From contig CM066031.1 in the NCBI GenBank assembly GCA_033557465.1, forward strand, positions 1,674,500,800 through 1,674,564,799: a stretch of DNA of 64,000 nucleotides, written 5' to 3'. The position numbers and the translations under genes are program-made. The notes under the pieces are model-generated. The model was not told the DNA's origin, ran no database searches, and saw nothing but the letters and a program-made list of their open reading frames with translations. Source of the DNA: Ichthyophis bannanicus. Taxonomy: Eukaryota; Chordata; Amphibia; Gymnophiona; Ichthyophiidae. Position 1 is the first letter of the stretch; every line of letters begins with the position of its first letter. Positions 21,944-31,944 of this stretch are shown piece by piece.

Positions 21944-22075
21944 TTATATATGAAAAGAAAGATCATTAGAAAAAGACAACATGCTTTGCAAGGTTGAAGA
22001 TCAGCGCAAAAGTGGAAGGCCAGCAATGTGATTGATCGATACAATAACAGCAGCTATGGATACCACTCTATCAAC

Positions 22076-22654
22076 CAGTGCCGTACCTAGCCTTTTGCGA
22101 GTGGTGCAACCACACGGCACAAAGAAATAGGGGTGCATTCGAGGCTGCTGGCCTCTGCTCCCCTTGTCCTTGCCACTGCCGCTTTTCCTGTTGCCTTGGC
22201 GGCAGCAACAGAGCAGACATCGAATTGAAAACAAAGAAAAATGAGGGTCTCTCCAACTCCATGCTTGCATGCAGATCTGATCCCTCCCTTCTCTGACATA
22301 TGCTTGCATCAGAGGAGGAAGGGACCAGTCCAGTCATTCAAGCATGGAGTTGCAAAGACCTGTATTTGAATAGCTGGTCGAATCCCTCCCTCCTCTGATG
22401 CTAACATACATCAGAGGAGGGAGGGATCAGACCTGCATGCAAGCGCAGAGTCTGAAAGACCTGCGCTTTTTTTTTTTCAACTGGATGTCTGCTCTGTTGC
22501 CGCCATCACCGCCGCCAAGGCAATATGAAAAGTGGCGGCAGCTGGGCAAGGACAGGCAAAGTGGGGGAGAGCCAACTGGATATGGAGGTAAGATGGAGAC
22601 GTGCTAGGCATGGGGTAAATGACAAACCTGTGATTGGGGGGGGGGGGGAGGAGG
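22076..22654. mobile_element. Foldback DNA element starting CAGTGCCGTACCTAGC
   Basis: Inserted after RTE text CTATCAAC. The CAGTGCCGTACCTAG start is typical of hAT ends. Arms around 22145-22245 and 22470-22570 are inverted copies (TTGCCTTGGCGGCAGCAACA versus TGTTGCCGCCATCACCGCCG), with an inner inverted TCAGAGGAGGGAGGGA pair. The right boundary is uncertain. Confidence 0.55.
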
Positions 22655-24380
22655 CGCACCAGATAGCCAAGTCATACAGTCTTCATTCAGGCATCTAATT
22701 GTTGATAGCAGCAGGGCTGGCCCAAGGGTTTCTGTCACCTTAAACAGAAACCCCGGCCTTGCAGCCCCCTAGCTGCTGCTGCCGATTCCATCTGGGGTGG
22801 GGGAGGTGGGCAGCAGCAGTATTACAAAAAGCGGAAGCTTTTTGATACCGCTTTAGAAAGCGGCAGCAAAAAGCAGCCGCTTTTGGAAATAGTGCTGCTG
22901 CCTGCCTCCCCCTCCCTAGATGGCAGCTGTGGGGAGTGGAATGGTCGGTCATGTGTACCATTGCCACCACTCACCTGGGCCGGCTGCCCTAGGTGATCAC
23001 CTAACTCACCTAGTGGATGGGCCAGCTAGCTTGGGTGGGCAGCGGCAGTGGTACACATTACTGGCTGTGTTGCCCCTCTCCAGCTGCTGCCACTCCCGCA
23101 GCTGCCGCAACCACTGTCTCGGGAGGGGGAGGTAGGCAGTGGCAGTATTTCCAAAAGCAGCTGCTTTTTGCTGTCACTTTCTAAAGCAGTGTCAAAAAGT
23201 CACCGCTTTTTGAAATGCCGTCACCAGGGGCGGCCCAAGGGGGGTGCGGGGCCATGTGCGGAGACTCGGTGCGGGGCCTCATTTGCATAAGTGGCCTTAT
23301 TTGCATAAATATTTGCATAATGCTAACATACACTAACTTTTAGTAAACATGTCTCTTAATGAGTGTATGGATAAAGACAGACTATAATCCAGTGCCAACC
23401 GCCAGGCACATTAGGAACTACTACAAACACTGCCCAGGCACATTAGGAACTACTACAAACACTGCCCAGACTACAGTATAATGCAGTGCCAACCGCCAGG
23501 CACATTAGGAACTTCTACAAACACTGCCCATTTAGAACCCATAGCAAACCCGCCGTATCCTAACAGCACTACCAGGACTCACAAAGCACCATACCCTACC
23601 TATCAAAAAGCAACACTGCAAATATTAAACCAATACATTTCAGAGTACAACAATACATGACCTACTGGGGAAAGAGAACAAGTGGCAATGTCAAATAGGA
23701 ATTACATAAACAGAATACCTCAGCTCAGTTACACATGCAGAACATAGACCATCACCAAACAAGGAATCACAATTTAGAAACAGGAAGGTAATAATTAAAC
23801 TGGGAACCCCAAAAGCCAAACTTGGAATGTACAACAACACTGTAGAAATAAAACTATAAATTAATTTCCACTTGTACCAAACAAAGCGCAGACGTTAATG
23901 ATGCACATTTCCCAGAGCTTTCATATTCCAGTTAATAAATTCAAAATAAAGAGATATCTTTTTACCTTTTGTGCATTTTTTTTCAGTTGCAATTGCTCCA
24001 GACACTTTCTTCTGGTTTCTTCATGTTTTCTGCTAACTCTCCATCATCTGCTGTCCATTTGTCCTTTCTTCTCTCTTCTAGTTTTTTTTCCATTCTCTCT
24101 CTCTACATCTGCTTTAACATACTAATCTTTCTCCTTTTGCTCTTTCCTCATTCCTATTTCATCCACTCAAATTTTACCCCTCCATCCTCAATCCCCACTT
24201 ACTCTCCCAATACCCGGCTAATTGTAGATTTTTTTATCCCTCCCACACAAAATATTTTTCCCCTCTCCATTTTACTCTCCCAGCCCCATCCCATTCTAAT
24301 CCTCCCCCAACATCAGCTCCCTTCTAGTTCCAGCCTCACCCAGCATCCATTCCCTTCTAGTCCCTGCATCAGCCCATTTC

Positions 24381-25625
24381 CAGTCCTAGCCCCCCATCAG
24401 CCCATTTCCAGTCCTAGCAACCCCCCAACCCAATACCAGTCCTAGCCCCCCCCATCAACCCACTTCCAGTCCTAACCCACCATCAGCCCACTTCCAGTCC
24501 TAACCCCATCAACCCATTTCCAGTCAGCCCCCCATAGCCCATTGCCAGTCCTAACCCCCCCATCAGCCCACAGCCCATTACCAGTCCTAACCCTATCAGC
24601 CCACCTCAAGTCCTAACCCCTCCCCATCAGCCCATTTCCTGTCCTAGCCCCCCCCCATAGCCCATTATCAGTCCTATCCCCCCATAGCCCATTACCAGAC
24701 AGCCCGCATCAGCAACAGCCCATTACCAGTCTTAACCCCCCCATAGCCCATTACCAGTCCTAACCCCCCATCAGCCCACAGCCCATTACCAGTACTAACC
24801 CCATCAGCCCACCTCCAGTGTTAACCCCCCCCATCAGCCCATTCCCAGTCCTAGCCCCCCCATAGCCCATTACGTCCTAACCCCATCAGCCCACCTCCAG
24901 TCTTAATCCCCCCAGCCCATTTCCAGTCCTAGCAACCCCCCCCAACCCATTACCAGTCCTAGCCCCCCATAGCCCACTGCCAGTCCTAATCCCACCAGCC
25001 CATTTCCAGTCTTAATCCCCATCACCCAATTTTCAGTTTAAGCCCCCCCATACCCCATTACCAGTCCTAACCTCCCCATCAGCCCACTCCCAGTCCTAAT
25101 CCCACCAGCCCATTTCCAGTCCTAATCCCCCATCAGCCCATTTCCAGTCCTAGCCCCCATAGCCCATTACCAGTCCTAACCCCCCCCCCCATCAACCCAC
25201 TTTCAGTCTTAATCCCATCAGCCCATATACAGACTTAGCTCCCCCATAGCCCATCACCACTCCTAACCACCCCCCATAGCCCATCACCACTCCTAACCCC
25301 CCATAGCCCATCACCACTCCTAACTCCCCATAGCCCCCCCATAGCCCATCACCACTTCTAACCCCCCCATAGCCCATCACCACTTCTAACCCCCCCAATG
25401 CCCATCACCACTTCTAACCCCCCCATAGCCCATCACTTCTAACCCCCCCATAGCCCATCACCACTCCTAACCCCCCCCATAGCCCATCACCACTTCTAAC
25501 CCCCCCCATAGCCCATCATCACTTCTAACCCCCCCCCCCATAGCCCATCATCACTTCTAACCCCCCCCCATAGCCCATCACCACTTCTAACCCCCCATAG
25601 CCCATCACCACTTCTAACCCCCACC
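24381..25625. repeat. C-rich minisatellite, about 27-bp units
   Basis: Dozens of imperfect units of the type CCCCCATAGCCCATCACCAC then TTCTAAC; the left part is a variant with CAGCCCATTTCCAGTCCTAG. Purely repetitive; frames through it on either strand (for example 25192-25398) are periodic artefacts. Confidence 0.85.
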
Positions 25626-25654
25626 ATAGCCCCTCCCCCCAGCCCCCAGCCCGG

Positions 25655-26090
25655 GAAAATTTTTTTTTTTTTAAGCTGTCTTCTCCGGCTGCCGGGGCCG
25701 CCGCGGCAGCATCGAGTGTGCCGCGGAGCCCCCCTGCCCAGCAGAACCTGCCCTCCCCTTTATCACCTCTGTCTCTGATTGTAGCTTCAGTCAAACGCGC
25801 CGGCTTTCAGAGCGCGAAAGGACCAGTTTCCCTTTCGCGGCTCTGATAAGCCCGCGGGGGCTGATGGGAACTTCCCATCAGCCCCCGCGGGCTTAACAGA
25901 GCAGCGAGGGAGAAACTCTCCTCTCGCGCTCTGAGAGCCGGCGCGTGTGACTGAAGCTACAACGAGAGACAGAGGTGATAAAGGGGAGGGCAGGTTCTGC
26001 TGGGCAGGGGGGGCCCCGCGGCACACTCGATGCTGCCGCGGCGGCCCCCGGCAGCGGAAGAAGACAGCTTTTTTTTTTTTTTTTAAATTT
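25655..26090. repeat. Palindrome with arms of about 215 bp
   Basis: Centre near 25873 in GGGAACTTCCCATCAGCCCC. Outer arms: AAGCTGTCTTCTCCGGCTGC at 25673 versus GGCAGCGGAAGAAGACAGCT at 26052. The arms differ by scattered substitutions, so they can form a long imperfect hairpin. Confidence 0.8.
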
Positions 26091-26454
26091 AACTTTAGGA
26101 TCAGAATGTTTTTTGCGCGGGGCCCCCTGAAACGCGGGGCCCTGTGCAAAAAACATTCTCGCTCAATGGACGGGCCGGCCCTGGCCGTCACTGCCCACCT
26201 CCCCCGCCTCAGATGGGGGGGGGGCCAGTGGCAGCAGCAGGGAGGGGGCAGTGAGGCCAGGGTTTCTGCCTAGGGTGGCAGAAACCCTTGAGCAGGTCCT
26301 GCTGCTATCAACAATTAGATGCCTGAATGATGTTTGAACACAGTTTAGGACAACTATCCAGAGGGTCGCCGTGAGTCGACATCGACCCAACGGCACTTAA
26401 CAACAACTTTTTCTTTAGCTTCTATGGTTTATGCCCTCCTGTAGTGGCAACATA

Positions 26455-26850
26455 CTACATGATGGCAGACAAAGACCATCATGGCACATCCAGGTTGCCC
26501 AGTAAAAATGTTAAAGTTGTAACTGCTGCTCCATGCAGGCACCCCCTCTATGGTTTTTTTGAAGTGTGAAATTCATTTAAGTTTTGTTTTGAGTGGAAAT
26601 AGTGATCCTCTGTATTTATCTCATGACCTTTTGCATTCTGTTACTGTTTTTATTGTAACCACCTCCACTGGGAGGACATTCCAGGCATCCCCCACCATTT
26701 CTGTGTAAAAATATTTTCTGGTGTTGCTTTTAAATTTATATCCTTTCAGCTTCATTTCATGTCCTCTGTTTCTATAGTTTTCCCATATTTGGAAAAGGTT
26801 TGTTCATTCATATTATTCAAGCATTTAAACGTCTTTATCATTCTAAGTGC
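26455..26850 (-). pseudogene. Older CR1-like LINE 3' coding end
   Basis: Minus translation gives a GYKFKSNTRKYFYTEMVGDA-like stretch followed by WN.LPVEVVTI, the conserved C-terminus of CR1 proteins (cf. FRSDMRKYFFTERVVDPWNS). Diverged from subfamilies A and B; short fragment. Confidence 0.55.
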
Positions 26851-26943
26851 TTACTATGCCAATTAACCATGGTCTGTTGCACCACGATTTTGCACCATTG
26901 CTACCACTATTTCAGCTAGTAAATAATCTACTAGTGGTGTGTG

Positions 26944-27150
26944 GAGTGGAGGAGTAGCCTAGTGGTTAGAACACTGGCTTGGTAACCAAGCAACCAGGGT
27001 TCAATTCCCACTAGCACTCCTTGTGGCCTTGGGCAAGTCACGTAACCCTCCATTGCCTCGGAAGAAAGGCCTGGCAATCTATTTCCGGTGACACTGCCAA
27101 GAAAACCCAGGAGCTTCTGGGTCACCAGGACTGACTCGAAGGCACACATT
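26944..27150 (+). mobile_element. tRNA-derived SINE, full length, RTE-type tail
   Basis: A box TAGCCTAGTGG (26955) and perfect B box GGTTCAATTCC (26998) in the tRNA-like head; body CTTGTGGCCTTGGGCAAGTC; tail GGGTCACCAGGACTGACTCG then AAGGCAC. The tail aligns with the RTE 3' end GGGTCGCCATGAGTCGACTT near 31628. Confidence 0.85.
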
Positions 27151-27385
27151 CCATTGCATTGGCCAGCTTTGTATCGACGGGGTCACCACATGAAGGTACT
27201 TATCAAGATTTGGGGAGAAAAATTATTCTTTCCCATTCAGAAATATGCAGCAATTCACCAGCTTTTTCACTGAATTTTATCTTAAGGGCTTTATGGAGCA
27301 TTCTAAAATCACCAACAGCCATTCCAAAACAACACCAACCCCCTTTTCAGACTATCCCACCACGTTAAACAAAATTTAAACCACA

Positions 27386-28676
27386 ATCAAATATTTATTT
27401 ATTTATTTATTTAACTGTATTTATATCCCGCTTTTCACCGGGTCAAAGCGGCGGTACATAAAAAGGGGGGGGGGGAATTTACGTGTAGGGGTGGGGCTGT
27501 CACTGGGGAGGCTTACTTGATGATTTCAACATAAGACATAGGACAGACTTTGGACTTGGACAGATTTTGGACATGGTTGTGTTAGTATAGTTTGAGTTGG
27601 GTGGTCATGGTGGGAGAGATCAGAGGTTATTTCGCTTTTTGGTGGGAGTCATGTTGAGGTATTCCTGAAACAGGATGGTTTTCAGCTGCTTTCTAAAAGA
27701 TAGTAAATCGGTGTTATTTCGGAGACAGCTCGGTAGAGAGTTCCATAAGGATGGAGCATACAGTTCAAAGGCTCGATTGCAGGTCCATTGCGAGCATTTG
27801 GTTCTTTTGTGAGGGATGGTGAGGGAGTTGCTGGAGGCTTCTCTGGTGGTTCTGCCGTGGGCTGGTCGAGACAGTAGGGTGTGAAGTTGGGAGTTTCGCG
27901 TTTGATGTATGGCTTTGTGGGTGAGTAGGATGGCTTTGTATTTAGTCCTTGCTTCGAGGGGGAGTATGTGTAGGTCTTTCAAGATCGGGGTGATGTGGTC
28001 GGTCTTTTTTGCTCCCTGAATGATTCTCGCCGTGGTGTTCAATGCTGTTCGGAGGGGGTTCGTCTGTGTGGCTGGAAGTCCATGGTATAATATATTACAG
28101 TAGTCCAGATGTGGGAGCATCATGGCTTGCATTACAGTTCGGAAGTCTTGATGTTCAAGAAGGGGTCTGAGACGTTGGACTGTCCTTGCTTTGTGGAATA
28201 TAGTTCCGGAGGTTTTGGCGATTTGTTGCTTTAAGGTGAGTGCTTGGTCGATGATAATGCCCAGGTACCTTATTTGTGGTTGTATTTGAATGTTTGTGGT
28301 GCCTATGTTGAGGTGTGTAGGTGGTGTAAATTCTGGGTCTTTTGTGACTGTGAGGGCTTCTGTCTTCTTTATGTTGATGGAGAGGTTGTTTGCTTGTAAC
28401 CAGTTGGACACCTCTGTGAAGCATGTTGATAGGTGGGTGTTTGTTGGGTTCGTGGTTGTAATGGGGGCATAGAGCATGATATCGTCTGCGTAAATGTGAA
28501 AGCTAATGTTGTGAGTGTGTATGACTGAGCAGAGTGGTTGGAGGTAAATGTTGAAAAGCATGGCTGATAGTGTGGATCCTTGGGGGACTCCTTGGTGGTG
28601 TTGGAACGGGGGGGATGTCGTGTTGCTGGTGCGGATTAGTTGCTTTCTGTTAGATATGATTGGAACCATTGTAGTA
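27386..28676 (-). mobile_element. L2-clade LINE, 5'-truncated
   Basis: Minus orientation; 3' tail of ATTT repeats (27395-27412) and the 3' UTR word AAAGCGGGATATAAATACAG. Carries an intact frame for the second half of ORF2. Confidence 0.8.
27620..28669 (-). CDS. L2 reverse transcriptase, catalytic half, open frame
   Basis: 349 residues, 5'-truncated by incomplete reverse transcription. It contains GVPQGSTLSAMLFNIYL, the YADDIMLY catalytic box, NIKKTEALTVT, RYLGIIID, QALTLKQQI, the LPHLDYCNILYHGLP thumb segment and the LYAPSLWNSLP C-terminal signature. The enzyme would copy L2 RNA at an endonuclease nick. The frame is unbroken, but the N-terminal fingers and endonuclease are missing, so it is not autonomous. 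Start at the first in-frame Met is arbitrary. Confidence 0.8.
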   Translation of the reverse strand: MVPIISNRKQLIRTSNTTSPPFQHHQGVPQGSTLSAMLFNIYLQPLCSVIHTHNISFHIYADDIMLYAPITTTNPTNTHLSTCFTEVSNWLQANNLSINIKKTEALTVTKDPEFTPPTHLNIGTTNIQIQPQIRYLGIIIDQALTLKQQIAKTSGTIFHKARTVQRLRPLLEHQDFRTVMQAMMLPHLDYCNILYHGLPATQTNPLRTALNTTARIIQGAKKTDHITPILKDLHILPLEARTKYKAILLTHKAIHQTRNSQLHTLLSRPAHGRTTREASSNSLTIPHKRTKCSQWTCNRAFELYAPSLWNSLPSCLRNNTDLLSFRKQLKTILFQEYLNMTPTKKRNNL

Positions 28677-28776
28677 CAGTGTCTTTGATCCCAATCAAAT
28701 AACCTTATCTACCAAAAACTGTTCTAGCTGCATGGGATCCATAAAAATAAATTTGTTCCCCATGTAAGTGACAAGG
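28677..28776 (-). pseudogene. L1-type ORF1 C-terminus, split by RTE (continues at 31683-31715)
   Basis: Minus translation gives VTYMGNKFIFMDPMQLEQFL, matching the ORF1p C-terminus (RYVFLEVDHLVTFL). The preceding residues, CKCLVT, are found beyond the RTE at 31683-31700 on the minus strand. The RTE therefore inserted inside this fragment. Confidence 0.6.
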
Positions 28777-31682
28777 TGCGCATGAAATGAGAGTCAGAAG
28801 CTGCGCATGAAATGAAAGTCAGAAGCTGTAAAGATGTCTTACGCATTGGAACATGGAACGTACGAAGCATGAACCAAGGGAAGTTGGAGGTGGTCAAGAA
28901 TGAAATGGAATGTGTACAGCTTGATCTGTTGGGTGTCAGTGAACTGAAATGGACTGGCATCGGTCACTTTGCATCAGATGATCACATGGTCTACTATGCT
29001 AGAAATGAAAGACAAAGAAGAAATGGTGTTGCATTTATAATAAAGAAGAAACTTGCACGAACTGTAATGAAATACAATGCAGTCAGCGAACGCTTAATCT
29101 CTATTCGTCTACGAGGAATGCCTATCAACACAACTATAATTCAAGTATATGCCCCAACAACAGCTGCAAAAGAGAATGAAATTGAAGAGTTCTATGAACA
29201 AGTACAAGCTGAAATTGACAACATGCAAACAGGATATCCTGATAGTCATGGGTGACTGGAACGCAAAGGTTGGCAACAAAGAAGAAGGCAAAGTAGTTGG
29301 AAAATATGGACTTGGCAACAGAAATGAAGCTGGAGAAAGACTGATAGAATTCTGCAAGACCAACGACCTATTCATCTCAAACACCTTCTTCCATCAACAC
29401 AAGCGGCGACTGTACACATGGACTTCACCCAATGGATTGTATAAAAATCAAATTGACTACATCTGTGGAAGTCAACGATGGAAAAGTTCTATAACATCAA
29501 CAAAGACAAAACCTGGAGCTGACTGTGGTACAGATCATCAACTACTAGTATGCAAACTCAAGCTAAAGTTGAAAAAGAGCAAACCATTCATGAATGCAGC
29601 AAAATATGACCTTGAGAATATACCACTGGAATTTAAAGACTGCCTGCAAAATCGATTTGCTGTTTTAGATACAAATGACAGAGCTCCAGAAGAGTTATGG
29701 AATGACATCAAGAAGGTTGTGTTGGAAGAAAGCGAGAAGTCTCTACAAAAGGTGAAAAAGCAAAAACGGCCAAAATGGATGACGGAAGAAACTCTGAAAA
29801 TTGCCCAGAAACGCAGTGAAGCTAAGGCCAGAGGAGAAAGAAAGACAATAACAGAACTCAACAGAGATTTCCAACATGCAGGAAGACAGGACAAGGAAAA
29901 GTACTACAACGACACATGCAAGGAAATAGAAGCAGAAACTATTAGAGGAAGAACAAGATCGGCTTTCCTAAAGCTACGAGAGTTAAAGAAAAAGTTCCAG
30001 CCTCGAATTGGAATGTTACAAGATGCTCAAGGTTCTATGTTGAATGATGCCGAGAAGATCAAGAAAAAGTGGAAGGAATATACAGAGTTTTTATATGATA
30101 AAGATCAAGTGGACCAACAGCCGTTTCAACCTGTACCTTATGATCGGGAACCATTGGTGATGAAAGAAGAAGTTGAAGCAGCATTGAAAGCCTTATCAAA
30201 GAACAAAGCACCAGGCATTGATAGCATTCCCATAGAAGTATTACAGCAATCTGATGCAGCTGTTACCGTACTTACAAGGCTCTACCAAGAAATATGGAAG
30301 ACAACATCATGGCCAACTGACTGGAAAAGATCTGTGTTTATACCAATACTAAAGAAAGGTGATCCAACTGACTGTGGAAATTATCGCACAATCGCTCTGA
30401 TCCCACACGCCAGCAAGATTCTACTGAAGATTATTCAAAAGAGACTACAACCATACCTGGAACAAGAACTACCTGAAGTGCAAGCAGGGTTCAGGAAAGG
30501 GCGAGGAACGAGAGAGACATCATTGCGGATGTGAGATGGATCCTTGAAAAGACTAAAGAATACCAAAAGGATATCTATTTGTGCTTTATTGACTATAGCA
30601 AGGCTTTTGACTGTGTAAACCATGAGAAACTCTGGGCCACATTAAGAAGCATGGGTATACCAGAACACCTGATCGTACTCTTGCACAATCTGTACATTGA
30701 TGAAGAAGCAACAGTTCGAACGGAACAAGGAGAAACAGAATGGTTTAAAATAAGCAAAGGTGTAAGACAAGGCTGTATACTTTCCCCCTACCTGTTTAAT
30801 TGATATGCAGAACAAATCATCAGAGAAGCAGGATTGTATGAAGACAACAGATGTGTGAAGATTGGTGGAAGACTCATCAACAACCTTCGCTATGCTGATG
30901 ATACCACATTACTGGCTGAAAGTGAAGATGATCTGAAACATTTGCTTCTCACAATCAAAGAACATAGTCTCAAAATGGGCCTGCACCTTAATGTAAAGAA
31001 GACAAAGATCATGACAACTGGCATAATCAACAGGTTCATCGTTGAAGGAGAAGAAATTGAAATCGTGAAGAACTTTAACCTACTTGGGTCAACTATCAAT
31101 AAAGAAGCAACAAGCAGTCAAGAAATCAGACGACGCATTGCTCTTGGCAGAATGGCTATGAAAGACCTAGATAAGATTCTCAAGAGCAGAGATGTCTCTC
31201 TCCATACAAAGATTTGACTTGTTCAAGCCATGGTATTTTCAATAACATCATATGGATGTGAAAGCTGGACAGTGAAAAAGATAGACAGGAAGAAAATTGA
31301 TGCCTTTGAATTATGGTGCTGGCGGCGAATACTGTGTATACCATGGACTGCCTGAAGAACAAACCAGTCAGTACTAGAGGAGATCAAACCTAAGGTTTCT
31401 TTAGAAGCTCAGATGACAAGACTTCGCCTTTCATACTTTGGACACATCATGCGAAGAGAGAGATCATTAGAGAAAGACATCATGCTTGGCAAGCTAGAAG
31501 GTCAACGCAAAAGAGGAAGGCCAGCAATGAGATGGATTCAGACAATAACAGCAGCTACGGGTACCAGTCTGTCAACAATGAGCCGCCTGACTCAAGACCA
31601 AACACAATTTAAGATAGCTATCCAGAGGGTCGCCATGAGTCGACTTCGACTCGACGGCACTTAACAAAAACAACATAGCAAC
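28777..31682 (+). mobile_element. RTE (BovB-like) LINE, near full length, 11-bp target duplication
   Basis: Flanked by AAGTGACAAGG at 28766-28776 and 31683-31693. Encodes endonuclease and reverse transcriptase. The 3' end is GAGGGTCGCCATGAGTCGAC then TCGACGGCACTTAACAAAAA. A short duplication of CGCATGAAATGAAAGTCAGA at 28779-28827 marks the 5' leader. Confidence 0.85.
28812..31664 (+). pseudogene. RTE endonuclease-reverse transcriptase, five or more breaks
   Basis: Endonuclease: GTWNVRSMN (28850), LLGVSELKWTGIG, IIQVYAPTT, then a frameshift near 29235 before GDWNAKVG and TDHQLL. Reverse transcriptase: ALSKNKAPGIDSIP, FRKGRGT, frameshift near 30515, DYSKAFDCV, GVRQGCILSPYLFN, a stop at 30801 replacing one codon, RYADDTTLLAE (30888), GSTINKEATSS, a stop near 31215, and a C-terminal RLRLSYFGHIMRR. 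Domain order is that of BovB/RTE. Breaks are few relative to length, so the copy is only moderately old. Confidence 0.85.
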
Positions 31683-31715
31683 AAGTGACAAGGCACTTAC
31701 AAGAGCCAAATGGGT

Positions 31716-31930
31716 ACCTCAGAATCTGAAGTCACTTCAGATGGGAGCATGTTGAATTCCACTAACCACTTCTCAACCATTCTAAAATCTTTCAGAGATC
31801 AGTTAGCCCAACACAATTATTCCAGTCCAGATGGACAATCAAGTAGCCATGTAATCCATCAACAAGCAGGGAAAAACAGGTTCGTATCTCCTTTGTTGGG
31901 AAACTATTAGAATATGGAACTGGGCTCTCT
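31716..31930 (+). pseudogene. Old DIRS RNase H fragment
   Basis: SSPDGQSSSHVIHQQAGKNR, read in the same shadow frame, and the nucleotide text CCAGATGGACAATCAAGTAG match the complete DIRS near 40635 (CAGATGGACAATCAAGTAGC). Start of an old DIRS copy that continues, with insertions, to about 35990. Confidence 0.6.
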
Positions 31931-31944
31931 ACTCCTTCCTAGTT

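Larger units (their letters stand above)
23225..26183. mobile_element. Large hAT-like element, perfect 8-bp target duplication
   Basis: Flanked by GCCGTCAC at 23217-23224 and 26184-26191. Ends CAGGGGCGGCCCAAGG and inverse of CAGGGCCGGCCCGTCC. 2959 bp with no transposase. It carries short tandem duplications (23395-23530), a minisatellite (24381-25625), a palindrome (25655-26090) and a smaller inverted repeat at 26101-26157. Confidence 0.75.
22655..26331. mobile_element. hAT-like nest with inverted ends and inverted RTE flanks
   Basis: Terminal pair CAGGGCTGGCCCAAGGGTTT at about 22713 and its inverse (AAACCCTTGAGCAGGTCCTG) ending at about 26302. The inverted homology continues inward for about 100 bp and outward into RTE sequence: CATTCAGGCATCTAATTGTT at 22687 is inverse to the RTE text at 26311-26330. 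Direct 8-bp target duplications are therefore absent at this level. A second hAT-like element is nested inside (23225-26183). Confidence 0.6.
20225..26401 (+). mobile_element. RTE (BovB-like) copy with inverted 5' part, several insertions
   Basis: Pieces: 20225-20585 is in minus orientation and matches reference positions about 30525-30760 of the RTE at 28777. From 20586 the element runs in plus orientation (HPQRLINNLCYADDTTILAE, then IRKCRDVPL) to 21111, continues at 21944-22075 and ends at 26303-26401 with the RTE 3' end (GAGGGTCGCCGTGAGTCGAC). Interrupted by a CR1 (21112-21943) and by the DNA-element nest (22076-26302). The 20290-20410 stretch inside the inverted part is unassigned. Confidence 0.7.

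Noticed and set aside
22076..22654. Complete hAT element with matching 8-bp duplication
   Set aside because: CTATCAAC precedes the left end and recurs at 26304, but that site belongs to the outer nest and the right terminal repeat is not found.
23898..24445. 158-codon plus-strand frame rich in Phe, Ser and Pro
   Set aside because: Pyrimidine-rich low complexity running into the minisatellite; overlapping frames look alike.
24381..25625. Regularly spaced repeats resembling a CRISPR array
   Set aside because: Units are contiguous, variable and C-rich without unique spacers, and the context is a eukaryotic transposon; it is a minisatellite.
25192..25794. Minus-strand open frames with GGLEVVMGYGG repeats
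   Set aside because: Periodic translation of the minisatellite; no start context or domain.
26944..27020. tRNA gene with A and B boxes
   Set aside because: It is the head of a SINE present in several copies, followed by SINE body and LINE tail; no complete cloverleaf is claimed.
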